Below, one piece after another: positions 43,164 to 54,183 of a DNA stretch of 64,000 nucleotides. This stretch comes from Microcyclosporella mali (lineage: Eukaryota > Ascomycota > Dothideomycetes > Mycosphaerellales > Mycosphaerellaceae). Made by a program: the position numbers and the translations under genes. Position 1 is the stretch's first letter; every line of letters begins with the position of its first letter. Below the pieces are notes generated by a model, which ran no database searches, had not been told where the DNA came from, and saw only the letters and a list, made by a program, of their open reading frames with translations. The stretch lies in contig NHNU01000003.1 in the NCBI GenBank assembly GCA_002785985.1, positions 620,001 to 684,000 on the forward strand, given 5' to 3'.

Positions 43164-45227
43164 ATGGACGACATCGTCTCGTCACCTCCGCCCTCGAACC
43201 CCAGGAAGCGGCCAGCACCGGAAGAAGGGACTCCAGGAAAACAGCCACTCAACCTGAAGGGGACCCAATTCATGATGCCGACGCCTCCGGTCACAGACGG
43301 CTCGAGCACTGCCAGTCCGGACGGGAGCACGAACAATGACGATACTGAGCGCGCCGCGTCGCCTACCCCCAGCAGCTCTGCTATGAGTAGTGTCATTGAA
43401 ATCGCCTCGAGCCATACGGTCCCAGCCTCTACTACAGTGGCAGGCTCCTCCGTAGTCCCAGATGCTGCCTCGGGTGCTCCAGCAGCCAAGCGAAGGAAGC
43501 TGACCCCTGACGAGAAAATGGAGAGGCAGAAGGCCAAGGAAGCCAAAGAAGTCGAGAGAGCAGAGAGGAAGGCGCGCCAAGAGGAGGAAAAGGCGCGAAA
43601 GGACGAAGATAAGGCTCGCAAGGATGAGGAGAAGCGCATCAGAGACGAAGAGAAACGCAAGAAAGCTGAAGAGCGGGAGGCGAAGAAGCGGGAGAAGGGG
43701 CTAGAAGAGGAGCGCAAGGCCCAAGAGAAGATCAAGAAGGAGAGGAGCCAGATGAGACTTGGAGCATTCTTCCAGAAGCCCCCAACCAACACTCCCGACG
43801 CCAATGAGAACCAGTCACGAGCTAGGCGCCGCTCTCTGTCTCTCGAGACGTACGACGATGTTGCTAGCGACATCAAGCGCGCCACCTCTCCATCCAAAGG
43901 CACTCCTCCTCCAACTTCTGTGAAGAAACCTGTTGATATGAGGCCCGCTATCTCTGACTACCATCGCACCTTTCTGCCGTTCGAGCTTCCACATCACACG
44001 ACTCTTGCTCCGGCACGAGAATATTCAGAAGCCGCCCAAGCTGTTTTCGATAGTGAGATAAAGGATCCCTCACTTCAAGAACAGTACGACTTGGGCATCA
44101 TCTCGTCATACAGCGGCCATGCTGATATACAGCATTATTTTGGAAATGAGCGGAACGTCATCCGTGGCATACCATATCAAACAGCCAGGAACCTTGTCGA
44201 CATGGTCGAAGGCAACTTCAACTTTATTGATCTGACCGATGATAGCAAGACTAACACTGCCATGGAACGTCTTCGCGCTCTGCCGATCAAATACATCGAA
44301 TATGATAGGGATGTGAGGCCAGCATACTGCGGCACGTATACCAAGATTAGGTCTCCTCGCACGATACGGAAACTCCGACTCAACCCATGTGTCGTACGAG
44401 CAAGACCTGATACCAACTATGACGAGGACTCCGAGGCGGAATGGGAGGAGCCTGAGGAAGGCGATGAGGAAATTCTTTCGGAGGCTGGGGATGATGCGGA
44501 CAGCGCAGCGGATGCGAATGACATTGAAGATTTTCTGGATGACGAGGAAGATGTTCAGAACAAACGCAAGCTGATAACTAGTGAGCTCGTACCCGAGTGC
44601 TCGGGTCTGTGTTGGGCGGGTGGCAGTGGCCGTATCAGCGTTGTTGAGAGCATTGAGGTTCAGGAACAACCACCGGAAATGCAAGGAATGCGAATGGGAA
44701 TCCTGATCCCTGGTTTCACTGGAAGGACCCTTGATCCATTCTCAACGTCTTATTGGGAGAACAACAGTTCCGACATCGTTCCTGAATCGTCATTCAAGGA
44801 GAAGGCAGCGCTCGGCACCACCATGGCCCCTCCGAGGCTCCCACTGCAGCCTCGCCTCAACTTCAATGGCTCGCCTTCGCACGACCTCGTGGGTGCAGCC
44901 GAGGGCGAAAAGGGCCCGATCACCGTCGTCTCTGCCAGCCAGGCAGCTAAGCGCGGCCCAAAACCACAACCAAAGACATTGAGCACGGAAGACATGGAGG
45001 AGTTCAAGGGAGCTGTTGTGAACAGCCCACTTGGCAAACTGGAACTCCAGAAGGCCTTGAAGATCAGGTATGTGAGAGCGTTAGTAAGATTGACTGTTAA
45101 GTAACTAATATGTCGCAGATTTCCAAAGTTGACCAACGAAGCCATCAAGGAGACTCTGAGCTCGCAATTTGCGACTGTGGGAAAGGGAAAGGCTGACAAA
45201 CGTTGGGTTTTCGTTGGCAGCGTATGA
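43164..45227 (+). CDS. RLF2: Chromatin assembly factor 1 large subunit (Rlf2/Cac1/p150)
   Basis: Largest subunit of CAF-1, the histone H3-H4 chaperone that deposits histones behind replication forks. Exons 43164-45067 and 45119-45227 (intron 51 bp); 670 aa. The N-terminus is disordered, Pro/Ser/Thr-rich, with a nuclear-signal-like PAAKRRK. A long charged KER helix (about residues 115-195; EKARKDEDKARKDEEKRIRD) is followed by a PCNA-interacting box QMRLGAFF at 196-203. The conserved middle contains ISDYHRTFLPFELPHHTTLA and YIEYDRDVRPAYCGTYTK (WHD-proximal 'RPAYWGT' motif, here Cys for Trp). The acidic ED region lies near EDSEAEWEEPEEGDEE. The C-terminal winged helix reads LQKALKIRFPKLTNEAIKET then KRWVFVGSV after splicing. 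Confidence 0.93.
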
Positions 45228-46025
45228 ATAACGAATGAACGTGTACGCGACTTCATCAAGAGCACGGAGATCGTGATGACAGGAAGCTTACCGTATAGGC
45301 ACTACTATGGTGGTATACAGATTTCATCCCTTCGCAGAGATATGCTGCACCGTCTGCAGGCAATATCATGATCAACACTAGCATCGTCTAATCTGTACAC
45401 TGCAGATATTAGGTGATAAGACTACATGTTAATGAACACTGAGAATGAGAGTCGGCTTATTCGGCGTGGACTGCGCGAGACCTGGGAAGAGTCACTCGCA
45501 CACACCAGAAATTCGCCCATGAAAGTTGTCCTAGTCATTGCGGATAGTGAGAGAGAGGGACAAGAGTATTCCAAAATTGCTTTGATCGGCTACAATACGC
45601 CAAGCATCGTCCCTCGAGATTCCGTGCAAGACGCAACATTCAACGTCAAATACCCTTCGAGTGGTCGCAATTCGAGACAGGAGGAGATTGCTGTGTTGGC
45701 ATGAGTTTGCCGCAAATTTCCACGCCCGCCTTTCGAACAGTAAGTCAATAAACTCTCTGCCTATGTGGGAACGGTACCCCATACAGCAGATAGAATAGTA
45801 GGATTGAGGCTTTTTGACTGATTGTTCTGTGACAGAGCATCAGACGTAGCTGTCGTTTGACCTGGAATTATGATACATATTTCAACACTAGACATATTCT
45901 CGGAATACTACCGAAACATATCCTGTTTGGAGTTCAACCTTGCGTCCCGAAGATACTCCTTCGTGAGGTTATTTGGAGATTCGTAATCAACAAGACCAGC
46001 ATTCGAGTTCCGCTCAGCAAGCAAA
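45228..46025. other. Intergenic, no supported gene
   Basis: About 800 bp between the convergent CAF-1 and Ala/Gly/Ser-rich genes. A 92-codon plus-strand frame at 45426-45704 starts at an ATG but has no motif and was left out. Confidence 0.4.
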
Positions 46026-47423
46026 TCAAGCAGATACCTTGGCGGAAGCGTCCACGGACAGTTTGAGATGAGCATTGAGAGCAGCTTCCATAGCAGCATA
46101 CAGGCTTGTGCTGATCCCGGCGGAAATTGCGCCAGAAAGCGAAGCCCAGGCATCGACGTTGATTTGAGGACAGGCATCGGTGGCGACACCTAGTCCAAGC
46201 GAGGCGGCAACAGCAAGACCGGCGTTTAGACCCGCTTGAAGGTCGGCTGTAAGATCAGCCTCCGTGGAGGCCTCAGCGTTCGCGGAGATATCAGCATCGG
46301 TAGAGGTTTCAGCAGTCATATTGACCGACGACTCAGCCGACGCGGAGACCGAAGTGCTTGAGGTGAGCCCGGAATTCAGTCCAACAGCCACGTTGGCCTT
46401 GGTAATATCAGAAGCATCGGCGGCGGCGTTGGCGGCGATAGCGATGCCAGACGAAAGTCCGCCGTTGAGGCCACCTGAAAGGGCAGAGGTCATTCCGCTA
46501 GAGACACCAGCTGAGATGGCAATTGGGAGACCCGCAGCGACACCAGCGTTCACGGCCAACGAGGCAGCAATGATGGCATCGGCGATGAGGTCTGCGGAGG
46601 CGTCAAGACCAGATGAGCTCTCGTCGGTGCCATTAACGGAGCCAGAGAGGCCAAGCTTAGTAGAGGAAGTGGTGTAGGCGCCAACGGCGGTCTCCAGGCC
46701 GGCGGCGACTCCGGCGGCGACTCCAGATGCGATGCCTACTGAGATGGCAATTTCGACGAGGTCAGATGAGCCAGAGGTTGAGGAGACAGACGTCTTGCCT
46801 GATGAGACAGCCGCCGAGATGGCCGCGGAAATGTCGGCAGGTGATGCAACGCTGCCGCTGACGATGAGCCCCAGGCCGGTGTTCATATCTGCACTAGCAT
46901 ATGCGTCCACGTCTGAGCTCGAATTGGAGCTCACATCTACTGTAACACTCGAGGCCATACCGGCAGACACTTCGCTTCCAACCCCAGCGACAAGACCGGC
47001 TGCAACTCCACTCCCGACAGAGACTCCAAGGTCGGCTGTGGTTCCCTCGGCTGCGCCGGCAGGCTTCATTGCAGCGCTAACGGCTGCGGTGATCGCAGCA
47101 GATACATCGCCGGTCACATCTGCAGAGATTCCAGAGCCCTGTCCGAGTCCGCTACCAAGAGAAGCTGCTATGCCTGGCAAACCAAGTCCCGCAATGCCAG
47201 TACTGTGGGCATTGACGGCTGATGAAGATGTCGATGACTTGACAGGGATTTCGATCGATGCAGGAGATGTAGCGGTCGACTTGTACTTGCTTGAGGACCA
47301 GCTGGAAGTTGAGGTGGAGTCTTCAGCCCAGGAAGAGCTTGTGATAGGTGGCATTCCGTATCCTTGGAGCATGGGGCTGGCAGCTGCGGCGGCAACAAAG
47401 CCGGAGAGGATGAAAGACTTCAT
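46026..47423 (-). CDS. Secreted Ala/Gly/Ser-rich low-complexity protein
   Basis: Single exon, 465 aa from the ATG at 47423 (the longer frame begins at a GTG). MKSFILSGFVAAAAASPM is a clear signal peptide. Apart from a Ser/Thr-rich segment (about residues 25-75), the chain is Ala, Gly, Ser and Val with spaced Asp and Thr, no Arg and very few aromatic residues. It is built of degenerate blocks such as VGSGVAAGLVAGVG, GIASGVAAGVAAGLETAVGA, AGVAAGLPIAISAGVSSG and DLQAGLNAGLAVAASLGLG. The only Cys lies in ATDACPQINVD. A small-residue repeat of this kind suggests a structural or amphipathic extracellular polymer. No family is recognised. A TATA box lies 172 bp upstream. Confidence 0.75.
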   Translation of the reverse strand: MKSFILSGFVAAAAASPMLQGYGMPPITSSSWAEDSTSTSSWSSSKYKSTATSPASIEIPVKSSTSSSAVNAHSTGIAGLGLPGIAASLGSGLGQGSGISADVTGDVSAAITAAVSAAMKPAGAAEGTTADLGVSVGSGVAAGLVAGVGSEVSAGMASSVTVDVSSNSSSDVDAYASADMNTGLGLIVSGSVASPADISAAISAAVSSGKTSVSSTSGSSDLVEIAISVGIASGVAAGVAAGLETAVGAYTTSSTKLGLSGSVNGTDESSSGLDASADLIADAIIAASLAVNAGVAAGLPIAISAGVSSGMTSALSGGLNGGLSSGIAIAANAAADASDITKANVAVGLNSGLTSSTSVSASAESSVNMTAETSTDADISANAEASTEADLTADLQAGLNAGLAVAASLGLGVATDACPQINVDAWASLSGAISAGISTSLYAAMEAALNAHLKLSVDASAKVSA

Positions 47424-48799
47424 TGTGGACACTGTAGAACGAGTATTAATCTGAGAAAGAGTGTGTATAAGTCCGAAGACCGATGTATGAAACGAGTGTG
47501 ATGCTGGTAAAGACCGACAGTTGCGAGAAACAACAAATAGTGAACCTGTAAGAGAGTGATTATCCTGCTCACCAGAGTGGAATCATCCCAACCTTTATAT
47601 AATCCCATCTGCCTCTCTCAATGCCGAAAGAGCATACAAGCTCACAACGCAGAAGGTCAGACAAGGATCATAGAGTTTGAAGTCTTCCAATATCTCGGTA
47701 GTGTCTGAATAGACTTCGCGGCAGTATGGCTCGTCCACTATCTGCGTCATTGCGATGCGGATGTCTCCGTGTACGGCTGTTTCGCAGTCATATTGATGCC
47801 AATTTCTTACCATCTGTCCGCAATGCTTCGGCCCAACGCTAGGATTTTCCATTCCCTCTATAGGGAATTGGCAACACTGAGCAGTGTTGGTAATGCTAGC
47901 ATTTCGTAGTCGTATTGCCCCCTCTGGAGAGCACGTAGTTCAAGAGCAGATGGACTGGCATCCCACGTGCGCTCGTCGAGGGACTTGCGGAGCACAGACT
48001 GGCAGTATTCAGCAACGGCCGATAGTAAAGCTCGAGGCAGAAGGTTACGCTGAGACCAAGAGAAATGGCCCGTGGTAGCTTATCTGTCAAGGCGTTAACC
48101 TCGTCTGGACCTGAATTACAACGGATGGACGCCAAGAAGGAAATGCAGGATGGTAAGTCTGGTTATGGACATGAGCTCAGATCGCTATGGCCCAGCCCGA
48201 TGCGTCGTCTTCCATACTCCTGTGACATGTAACTATGCTACGCACGTATGCCGCGATAACCTGACTAGCATACCAGATGGGAATGCAACTTCCTGCCAGT
48301 CCTTTGTGGATGTCTAGCCGAGCCATGTCAAGTCGATCTGGTCGCGCGGCGTCGACGCCGTCTGACAGAAGAGATCCGAAAGAGCAAGTCTCCACAACCG
48401 CTGCAAAGCTGGTGAATCAGGAGAGAGTATTCAATGGTGCTTCGCACGACTCAACGCCTGATGAAGTCTGTCAGATAGTCAACATTCCAGAAGCCCAGCC
48501 ATCATTGCTAGGGGAACTCTGTGTCGAACGAGCTTTATACGCTAGGTTGTGAGATGAGTGCAAGAAACCTGAAAGAGCGTCCTCCTATTCCGGCTCCCAC
48601 GCTAAATCCGGGCGGCTCTGAACCTAGACATGACCTCAATTAATATGCCAATCAAAGCCCATCAATTGACCCAGCGTACGCAGCGTAGCTGCCCTGACGT
48701 CCGCACATGCACTTCACTTCGCAGACCTCACCTCAGGTCTGAGCAGCCATTGTCCCGAAACGAGCTGAACACATCAGCCTTCAACATCAGCAACACAAC
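47424..48799. other. Intergenic, no supported gene besides the TATA element
   Basis: About 1.4 kb between divergently placed genes. Frames of 60-92 codons, one of which (47595-47852, minus) overlaps the TATA box, are not convincing. Confidence 0.4.
47595..47602 (-). promoter_or_regulatory. TATA box of the Ala/Gly/Ser-rich gene
   Basis: TATATAAA on the minus strand, 172 bp upstream of the ATG at 47423. Position and sequence fit a strong TATA-driven promoter for a highly expressed secreted protein. Confidence 0.55.
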
Positions 48800-49621
48800 A
48801 TGCTTCTCCTCGGTCTCACGGGTAGTATTGCCACCGGCAAATCTACTGTGTCCAACATTCTCTCATCTCCACCATACAACTTGCCTATTGTCGACGCAGA
48901 CAAAGTAGCTCGGCAGGTGGTGGAACCAGGCACAGCCGGCTATCAAAGCATCGTCGAGACCTTTGGCCCGTCAACACCCGACCTACTGGTCCTCTCGACG
49001 CCCGAGAACGGTGGCGAACACGGCCACAATGGTAAAGGACGGCCGCTGAACAGACCAGCTTTGGGCCGGCGGGTGTTTGGAGAAGGCAAGGATGAAGACC
49101 GCAAGGCGTTAAATAAGATCGTGCACCCGGCTGTGAGGGCAGAGATGTATCGTCAAATTCTCTCCGCATATCTGCGAGGGTACTGGGCGGTGGTTTTGGA
49201 TGTACCGTTGTTGTTCGAGTCTGGCTGGGAACCGCTCTGCGGGACAATCCTCGTGGTAGCAGTGCACGATGCAAAGGTGCAGATGGAGAGACTACTAGCA
49301 AGAGACGAGCACCTGTCAGAAGAAGATGCGAAAAATCGCGTTGCATCGCAATGGGATGTCAGGGATAAAGCTGAGCGGTGTCTCAGAAGAGGAGACAAGG
49401 CCGGCGTGGTGGTGTGGAATGATGGTGGGAAAGAGGATCTGAAGAAGCAAATCGATCAGGTGATGGCGAAGGTCAAGCAGGGCAGTCCTCAGTGGTGGGC
49501 TTGGCTGCTGCTGCTATGTCCGCCCCTGGCTGCTATCAGTGGAGGGTGGAGTTATGTCAGGAGTTGGTGGATCAAGCGCAAGTTGAACCAAGAGAAGGCA
49601 AGAGAAAAGGCCAAGCTGTGA
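48800..49621 (+). CDS. CAB5: Dephospho-CoA kinase
   Basis: Catalyses the last step of coenzyme A synthesis, ATP-dependent phosphorylation of dephospho-CoA. Single exon, 273 aa. P-loop GLTGSIATGKST at residues 5-16, then VDADKVARQVVEPGTAGYQ, the lid-side LGRRVFGEGKDEDRKALNKI with IVHPAVRAEM, and VVLDVPLLFESGW. Later VAVHDAKVQMERLLARDEHL and RVASQW are all diagnostic. A Gly/His/Asn-rich insert (ENGGEHGHNGKGRP) sits between the CoA-binding and lid parts. The C-terminus adds a membrane segment (WWAWLLLLCPPLAAISGGWS) and a basic Lys/Arg/Glu tail, seen in other fungal enzymes and suggesting anchorage to a membrane, possibly the mitochondrial outer membrane or ER. Confidence 0.94.
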   Translation: MLLLGLTGSIATGKSTVSNILSSPPYNLPIVDADKVARQVVEPGTAGYQSIVETFGPSTPDLLVLSTPENGGEHGHNGKGRPLNRPALGRRVFGEGKDEDRKALNKIVHPAVRAEMYRQILSAYLRGYWAVVLDVPLLFESGWEPLCGTILVVAVHDAKVQMERLLARDEHLSEEDAKNRVASQWDVRDKAERCLRRGDKAGVVVWNDGGKEDLKKQIDQVMAKVKQGSPQWWAWLLLLCPPLAAISGGWSYVRSWWIKRKLNQEKAREKAKL

Positions 49622-50298
49622 GAGCCTCGAGGGTGCATGAGAGGATGGATGTTATGATGGAAATGATACCCAAATGTAAGTACCGCAAAACGAGCCTCAG
49701 GCTGGCTACGAAGCTACGAAAAGAATCGGCATATGGCAGGCTGTGTCCGACCTCTGGCTGGCAGCGATCTAGCCATGTTCCCTCAAGAGTCGAACTGAGC
49801 TCCATTGTCAGTGGCCCAGATGAAGATGATATTGCGGAGAGGCGAATGCTTTCACCTTTGTGGACAGCCTCCGGGGGCATAACCCTTCGATGTGGAATAG
49901 CATCGTCCGCAGAATCCTTCATCTGCGAGCAGCCGAATAACCGCATGCTTCTCTGATCTTAACCACAGCTCACTTTACTACGGAACTATATCTGTCCCCG
50001 TAGCGTCCAGAAGCAGTCGTGGTGTCCTGAGGTGGCCGCTCTTTCCTTGCCTAGCGAGACCCCGCGTTTGTCACATGCGAGGGCACGAGACTGTGTTTTG
50101 ATGATTTTCTTTTCCACCAAACTCCACACCACGATCTCGAGCTCTTCTTACTCGCATGTACAAAACACCACCATTCGAGCACACCACACGTAGCCAGGGC
50201 ACGAGGCCGCACAGGCGCGCAGTTCTCTGGACTAGTTCTGGTGAGTCATATCGTGTCTTTTGTGAGGCGGCGGCGGTGGCGGCAGTGGCAGCGGCAAC
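49622..50298. other. Intergenic region and 5' leader of the disordered-protein gene
   Basis: About 680 bp. Just before the next ATG lies a GGCGGCGGCGGTGGCGG-type run (about 50268-50297), probably in the 5' UTR. Frames on both strands are shadows. Confidence 0.4.
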
Positions 50299-53200
50299 AT
50301 GGTTCTTGACGTGCCTTGCCATCCGAGTGGCGTCAAGCCTATTCCCTACTCCATACAGCAGAAGCTGTGGCTACACATCCAGAACAAAAAGCGCAAGGAG
50401 GATGAAGCTCGAGTCACCTCACAGCAGGTTGAGATCAAGAAGAACCGGGCAGAATTGAAAGCCGGAGAAGAGCGCTTGGATCAGCTGAGGGCTGAATTTG
50501 AACATAATGAAAAGGGGCGAAAAGATAACGACAAAGTCGTGGCAGCGCGCATGGGAAATGATCAGCATCAAGCACACCGTCAGGGCGCGGTCGAGTCAGG
50601 CGAGCCTAGAGCTGCAGCCGTTCCTGGAGTCATCAAGCTTGTAGGCTGTGATGGGAAAGAAGGCTGGGCTGTTATGCCACCAGCTCTGTCCAACTACCTG
50701 CGCTCTATAGGCCGCAAGCCAAATAGGACTATAACGACAACCGATCCTGCTCTATATGGCCAAGTGCTCAACGGCAGACCCGGAGAGAAGGTGAAGGATT
50801 ACGAACAAAGGCGCACAGGCGAGCCGAAGAAAACAAACGATCAAGCCCCTCGTAAAGGGAATCGAGCGAAAGACAAGAAGACCCAGGAGAAGGGCAAGGA
50901 TCAGCATGCTCGCGAATACATCAAAACCAAAGATGCCATCATTAAGCAGAAGACAAAAGAGGAAGATCAGAATCGAGCCAAGGATGCAAAATTCGCCGCT
51001 GCAGCCATGATGTCTGGTGCATTACCCGGTTACGCACAGTCTAGAGCATCTTCTGAGCAGCTTCCCGGAGCAATCAAGCCCGACTCTGGTTTTCAAAAAG
51101 CGCATGACCACTCTGGCCGTCGATCAAAGCGTAATGAAGCTGACTTCCAGCCAACTGGGGGGGTCCATACACCTCCCCGCAAGCCGAAGCAAGCGGCGAA
51201 GCAGGCTGAAGACCCGTCACGAAAGAAGTGCGATGAGAAAAAAGAGCCCTCCTTTCGCAGCTTTGAAGAAGTTGGCGCCGCTTGGTTTGGGGACCAGACA
51301 CCCAAAGCCTCGAAGCAGCTCACGCCAACAGTAAGATCGAAAGCGTCAGCTAGGATCGACCAAGAGCCATTTCCTACTTGGAACAAGCCTGCCGCTTCGG
51401 TCGAAGACTCCCAGCGATCTACTGATGAAGTACTGTCGAGGTCGACCGCTATGCCAGGAGCTTGGCCTGCGACTGAGCTGGGCGCTCGCTCACAACGATT
51501 AGCGGCGCCGGATCAGGATAGCAGTTCGAGGGATGGTAGCATGGTCAATTCCGCGAAAGCTGTATCGAAGACATCCGAGCAAGAAAATTGGGGTGCCAAT
51601 GTGGCCACTGCAGATACAGCTACCTCCAAAAGATCCAGTCAAGATCAGTGGGGAGCAAAATCGCAGGCTTCCGAGGACAGACCTACGCAAGCTAGTGATC
51701 ATACACAGCGCTCAAGCGGCTGGGAATGGAATACAGCTGTCTCCGACAAGGCTACATCAAAGTCAGTCAAGCAGGAGCAGTGGGAACAACAATCTCAGGC
51801 ATCGAAGGACAGACATATACCAGTCAGCCACGAGACACATGACTTGGAGCAGTCAGCCTGGTCTGCTCGTCAGTCTACGTCTTCTGCCTACTACCACGGC
51901 AACATTCGGCTAGATCAAAAGACTGGAAAGATGCACGTGTCCTATGATGACTTCCCATCTAGCGATACCTCGGCCAAACAGACATCTGACGACTCAGCCC
52001 ATCAGCAAGGATCAAGACGCTCTAAGGCTTCTGCCGCTGACGCTTTCGAGGAAGCCGGTTACGGCTACGTCCCGTCATTTCCAGGCTCAAGAGGCGAGAC
52101 GTTGGTGTCCGGGCAAAGCACAGCTTCGCAGTACGGACAATCGATTCCTCCAGATATGTATGTCAAGCACGGCACTTCGCGGTACCATGATTTTGGACAG
52201 AGAAGAAGTCCTCACGCTGGCTCAAGACGACCATCAGAGGTATCTAAGCAGTACGTTTCGGCCAGCTTCCTAGCTTCGCAGTCGAGGGAGCCGTCGGCTT
52301 CGTTCATCCGTACAGCTTCGAGAGACTCACGCATGGCTTCCAATGGTTTACGTCGTTGTGATGATCGCTATGTGACTGAGAATATGGGTCGAGGTGGCTA
52401 TCGAGGACAAACCCGTTCGTACGACTCGAAGGAACAGAGTACAGAGTCCCATAACCAGTCGTCAGACAGAGATCGGGAACGAGTCCATTATGTGGTCCGC
52501 AACCCTGATCCATCATCACATCAAGCTGAGATTCGTCCATCAACGACACCATGGGCTGGCAAAGGCTGGATCTCACCTCATCCACTCAGCCATGCCTCGA
52601 CTGGAATGGAGTCCTCCCTTGACTCGAGAGTCGGTCTACCATCTGGAATATACCCGTGCGGCGAGACTCTCACCTATGATGAGTGGAAGTACATGCAGGA
52701 TCGCGGCATGCGTCTGCATCGCAATTACTCCACGACCGAAAGCAGTGAGGATAAGACTTCTCGTCCCAATGACCGATATCGATTCGCAGGATGGGGCAAT
52801 GAGTCCTCGGACAGCGATCGTTTCGAGCGGGAGATGGACTCGAACAGCCGTCGCTCCAAGCAGGAGACGGCGACAAGTATGACGAGAATGGAAGACGACT
52901 CTCAAGCTTCACACAGACCGAGCGGACGTCATGGACACAGCTGGGCTTTTCCAACCCCACATTACCAGTCTCCGCTGACCAGATCTGGCACCCAGAGAAC
53001 CACGAGGAACAACTATCGCTCTCCTACTGTGCAGAGTGAACAAAGTGGCGAGCGGACGCCTACTCAGCGTGACTCAGGCCCAGTCGACCATTTCGACGGA
53101 CCACCAATTGCCCAGAGAATCAGCCGATTCAGTCCTGACTCTCGCAGAGGCAGCGAGCGTAGTCTCTCCGACTTCAACTACATACACCAGCGTCTGGAGA

Positions 53201-53424
53201 GTGAGCGTGAAATCGAGGTCATGGAGGAAGGAAGAAATACTTGGAGTGGCAGGGTAGAGTATGAGCCTTCAGATCGTCCACAAGGATCATGGAGTGGGAT
53301 CGCACGTGGGTATGAGCCGTCGCAGAGACGTCGACGTGAGAGACGCGGAAGCTCGCGCGCGACTTATTGGCAACAGTATCCCGAGGAGGCGGAGGAGTAC
53401 TCTCGCTTCAGAAAGTACGATTGA
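50299..53424 (+). CDS. Large disordered hypothetical protein (1041 aa)
   Basis: Single uninterrupted exon. The start MVLDVPCHPSGVKPIPYSIQ and QKLWLHIQNKKRKEDEA leads into a charged coiled coil to about residue 85. A short ordered-looking block follows at about 110-165 (GVIKLVGCDGKEGWAVMPPA, SNYLRSIGRKPNRTI). The remaining 850 or so residues are disordered: Lys/Glu-rich (AKDKKTQEKGKDQHAREYIK), then Ser/Gln/Asp/Arg-rich. Within it a diverged module repeats: TATSKRSSQDQWGAKSQASE and KATSKSVKQEQWEQQSQASK. The C-terminus is Arg/Ser-rich (PSQRRRRERRGSSR). No catalytic motif or membrane segment. No family recognised; composition is like scaffold or RNA-binding proteins, but that is only inference. 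Confidence 0.8.
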   Translation: MVLDVPCHPSGVKPIPYSIQQKLWLHIQNKKRKEDEARVTSQQVEIKKNRAELKAGEERLDQLRAEFEHNEKGRKDNDKVVAARMGNDQHQAHRQGAVESGEPRAAAVPGVIKLVGCDGKEGWAVMPPALSNYLRSIGRKPNRTITTTDPALYGQVLNGRPGEKVKDYEQRRTGEPKKTNDQAPRKGNRAKDKKTQEKGKDQHAREYIKTKDAIIKQKTKEEDQNRAKDAKFAAAAMMSGALPGYAQSRASSEQLPGAIKPDSGFQKAHDHSGRRSKRNEADFQPTGGVHTPPRKPKQAAKQAEDPSRKKCDEKKEPSFRSFEEVGAAWFGDQTPKASKQLTPTVRSKASARIDQEPFPTWNKPAASVEDSQRSTDEVLSRSTAMPGAWPATELGARSQRLAAPDQDSSSRDGSMVNSAKAVSKTSEQENWGANVATADTATSKRSSQDQWGAKSQASEDRPTQASDHTQRSSGWEWNTAVSDKATSKSVKQEQWEQQSQASKDRHIPVSHETHDLEQSAWSARQSTSSAYYHGNIRLDQKTGKMHVSYDDFPSSDTSAKQTSDDSAHQQGSRRSKASAADAFEEAGYGYVPSFPGSRGETLVSGQSTASQYGQSIPPDMYVKHGTSRYHDFGQRRSPHAGSRRPSEVSKQYVSASFLASQSREPSASFIRTASRDSRMASNGLRRCDDRYVTENMGRGGYRGQTRSYDSKEQSTESHNQSSDRDRERVHYVVRNPDPSSHQAEIRPSTTPWAGKGWISPHPLSHASTGMESSLDSRVGLPSGIYPCGETLTYDEWKYMQDRGMRLHRNYSTTESSEDKTSRPNDRYRFAGWGNESSDSDRFEREMDSNSRRSKQETATSMTRMEDDSQASHRPSGRHGHSWAFPTPHYQSPLTRSGTQRTTRNNYRSPTVQSEQSGERTPTQRDSGPVDHFDGPPIAQRISRFSPDSRRGSERSLSDFNYIHQRLESEREIEVMEEGRNTWSGRVEYEPSDRPQGSWSGIARGYEPSQRRRRERRGSSRATYWQQYPEEAEEYSRFRKYD

Positions 53425-54183
53425 CCTAGCAGGAGCTTGGTCATCGAAAAGGGTTGAGTTGCGTGCTGCAGGGAGATTCGTGGGAGCTTGATTGGGGGAG
53501 CAAGGAGTCTGCGGCATTGGAGAGCTTCCATGAGTACTCGAGGTGGCAGGATAATGAGAGCGTCGAGGGAAATGAAAGCAGGTCATAGTGGAGCGGAAAC
53601 GATGACAGTAGAGCCATACTCGAGAGTACCCTTGCACGGCCTCTGGTCGTTTCTCATGGCCGGCACTGCATTGTCTCTTGCAAATCTTCCGCCTATTGCA
53701 TGCTGCTGGATCGCCATGATATATGTGCCTATACGTGGGACTTGTGTTATCCTTTGCAGAACGGAAATATGAACTCTGCGGCATCGCGTGTCTATTCGAA
53801 GTATACCCGAGACTCAACAATACAAGCTCAGGTCTCCCACGAAAAGCACTTTTGTATAAGTTGCTTGCATCGAGGAGAACAAACACTAAGTTTGCCCTCT
53901 ACGGAGTGCTGATGTGGAGTGACTTCACGGACAAATCTGCTAATTTCGCAGGATATCCGAGAAGTAGCCTTCGATACAACCAAAGCGTGTGCAGCTACCA
54001 TCATGCTGTCAAGCTGATGCTGTCGACTTTAAGCTGGTGGCCAGATGGAACAGGAGAAGGAACCAGTGCAGTCTCCAATGCTGATGGCCCGTGCACGAGC
54101 CATCGGAACCGTGACGCCGACCTCGAATGCCTCACCTCACTCGCTCTACACCTTCACCTCGACCACGATACACGACCGGCACA
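53425..54183. other. Intergenic, no supported gene
   Basis: About 760 bp, 3' region of the disordered-protein gene and upstream region of NDUFA6. Frames extend over the NDUFA6 first exon in the wrong phase. Confidence 0.4.

Noticed and set aside
45426..45704. A 92-codon plus frame between CAF-1 and the Ala/Gly/Ser-rich gene
   Set aside because: ATG start, but no motif, no partner exon, and composition close to random.
46264..47454. Long plus frames of 137 and 240 codons opposite the Ala/Gly/Ser-rich gene
   Set aside because: Antisense of GCN/GGN-rich repeats; stop-free only because of the repeat composition.
47595..47852. An 85-codon minus frame
   Set aside because: It overlaps the TATA box of the downstream gene on the same strand and has no recognisable feature.
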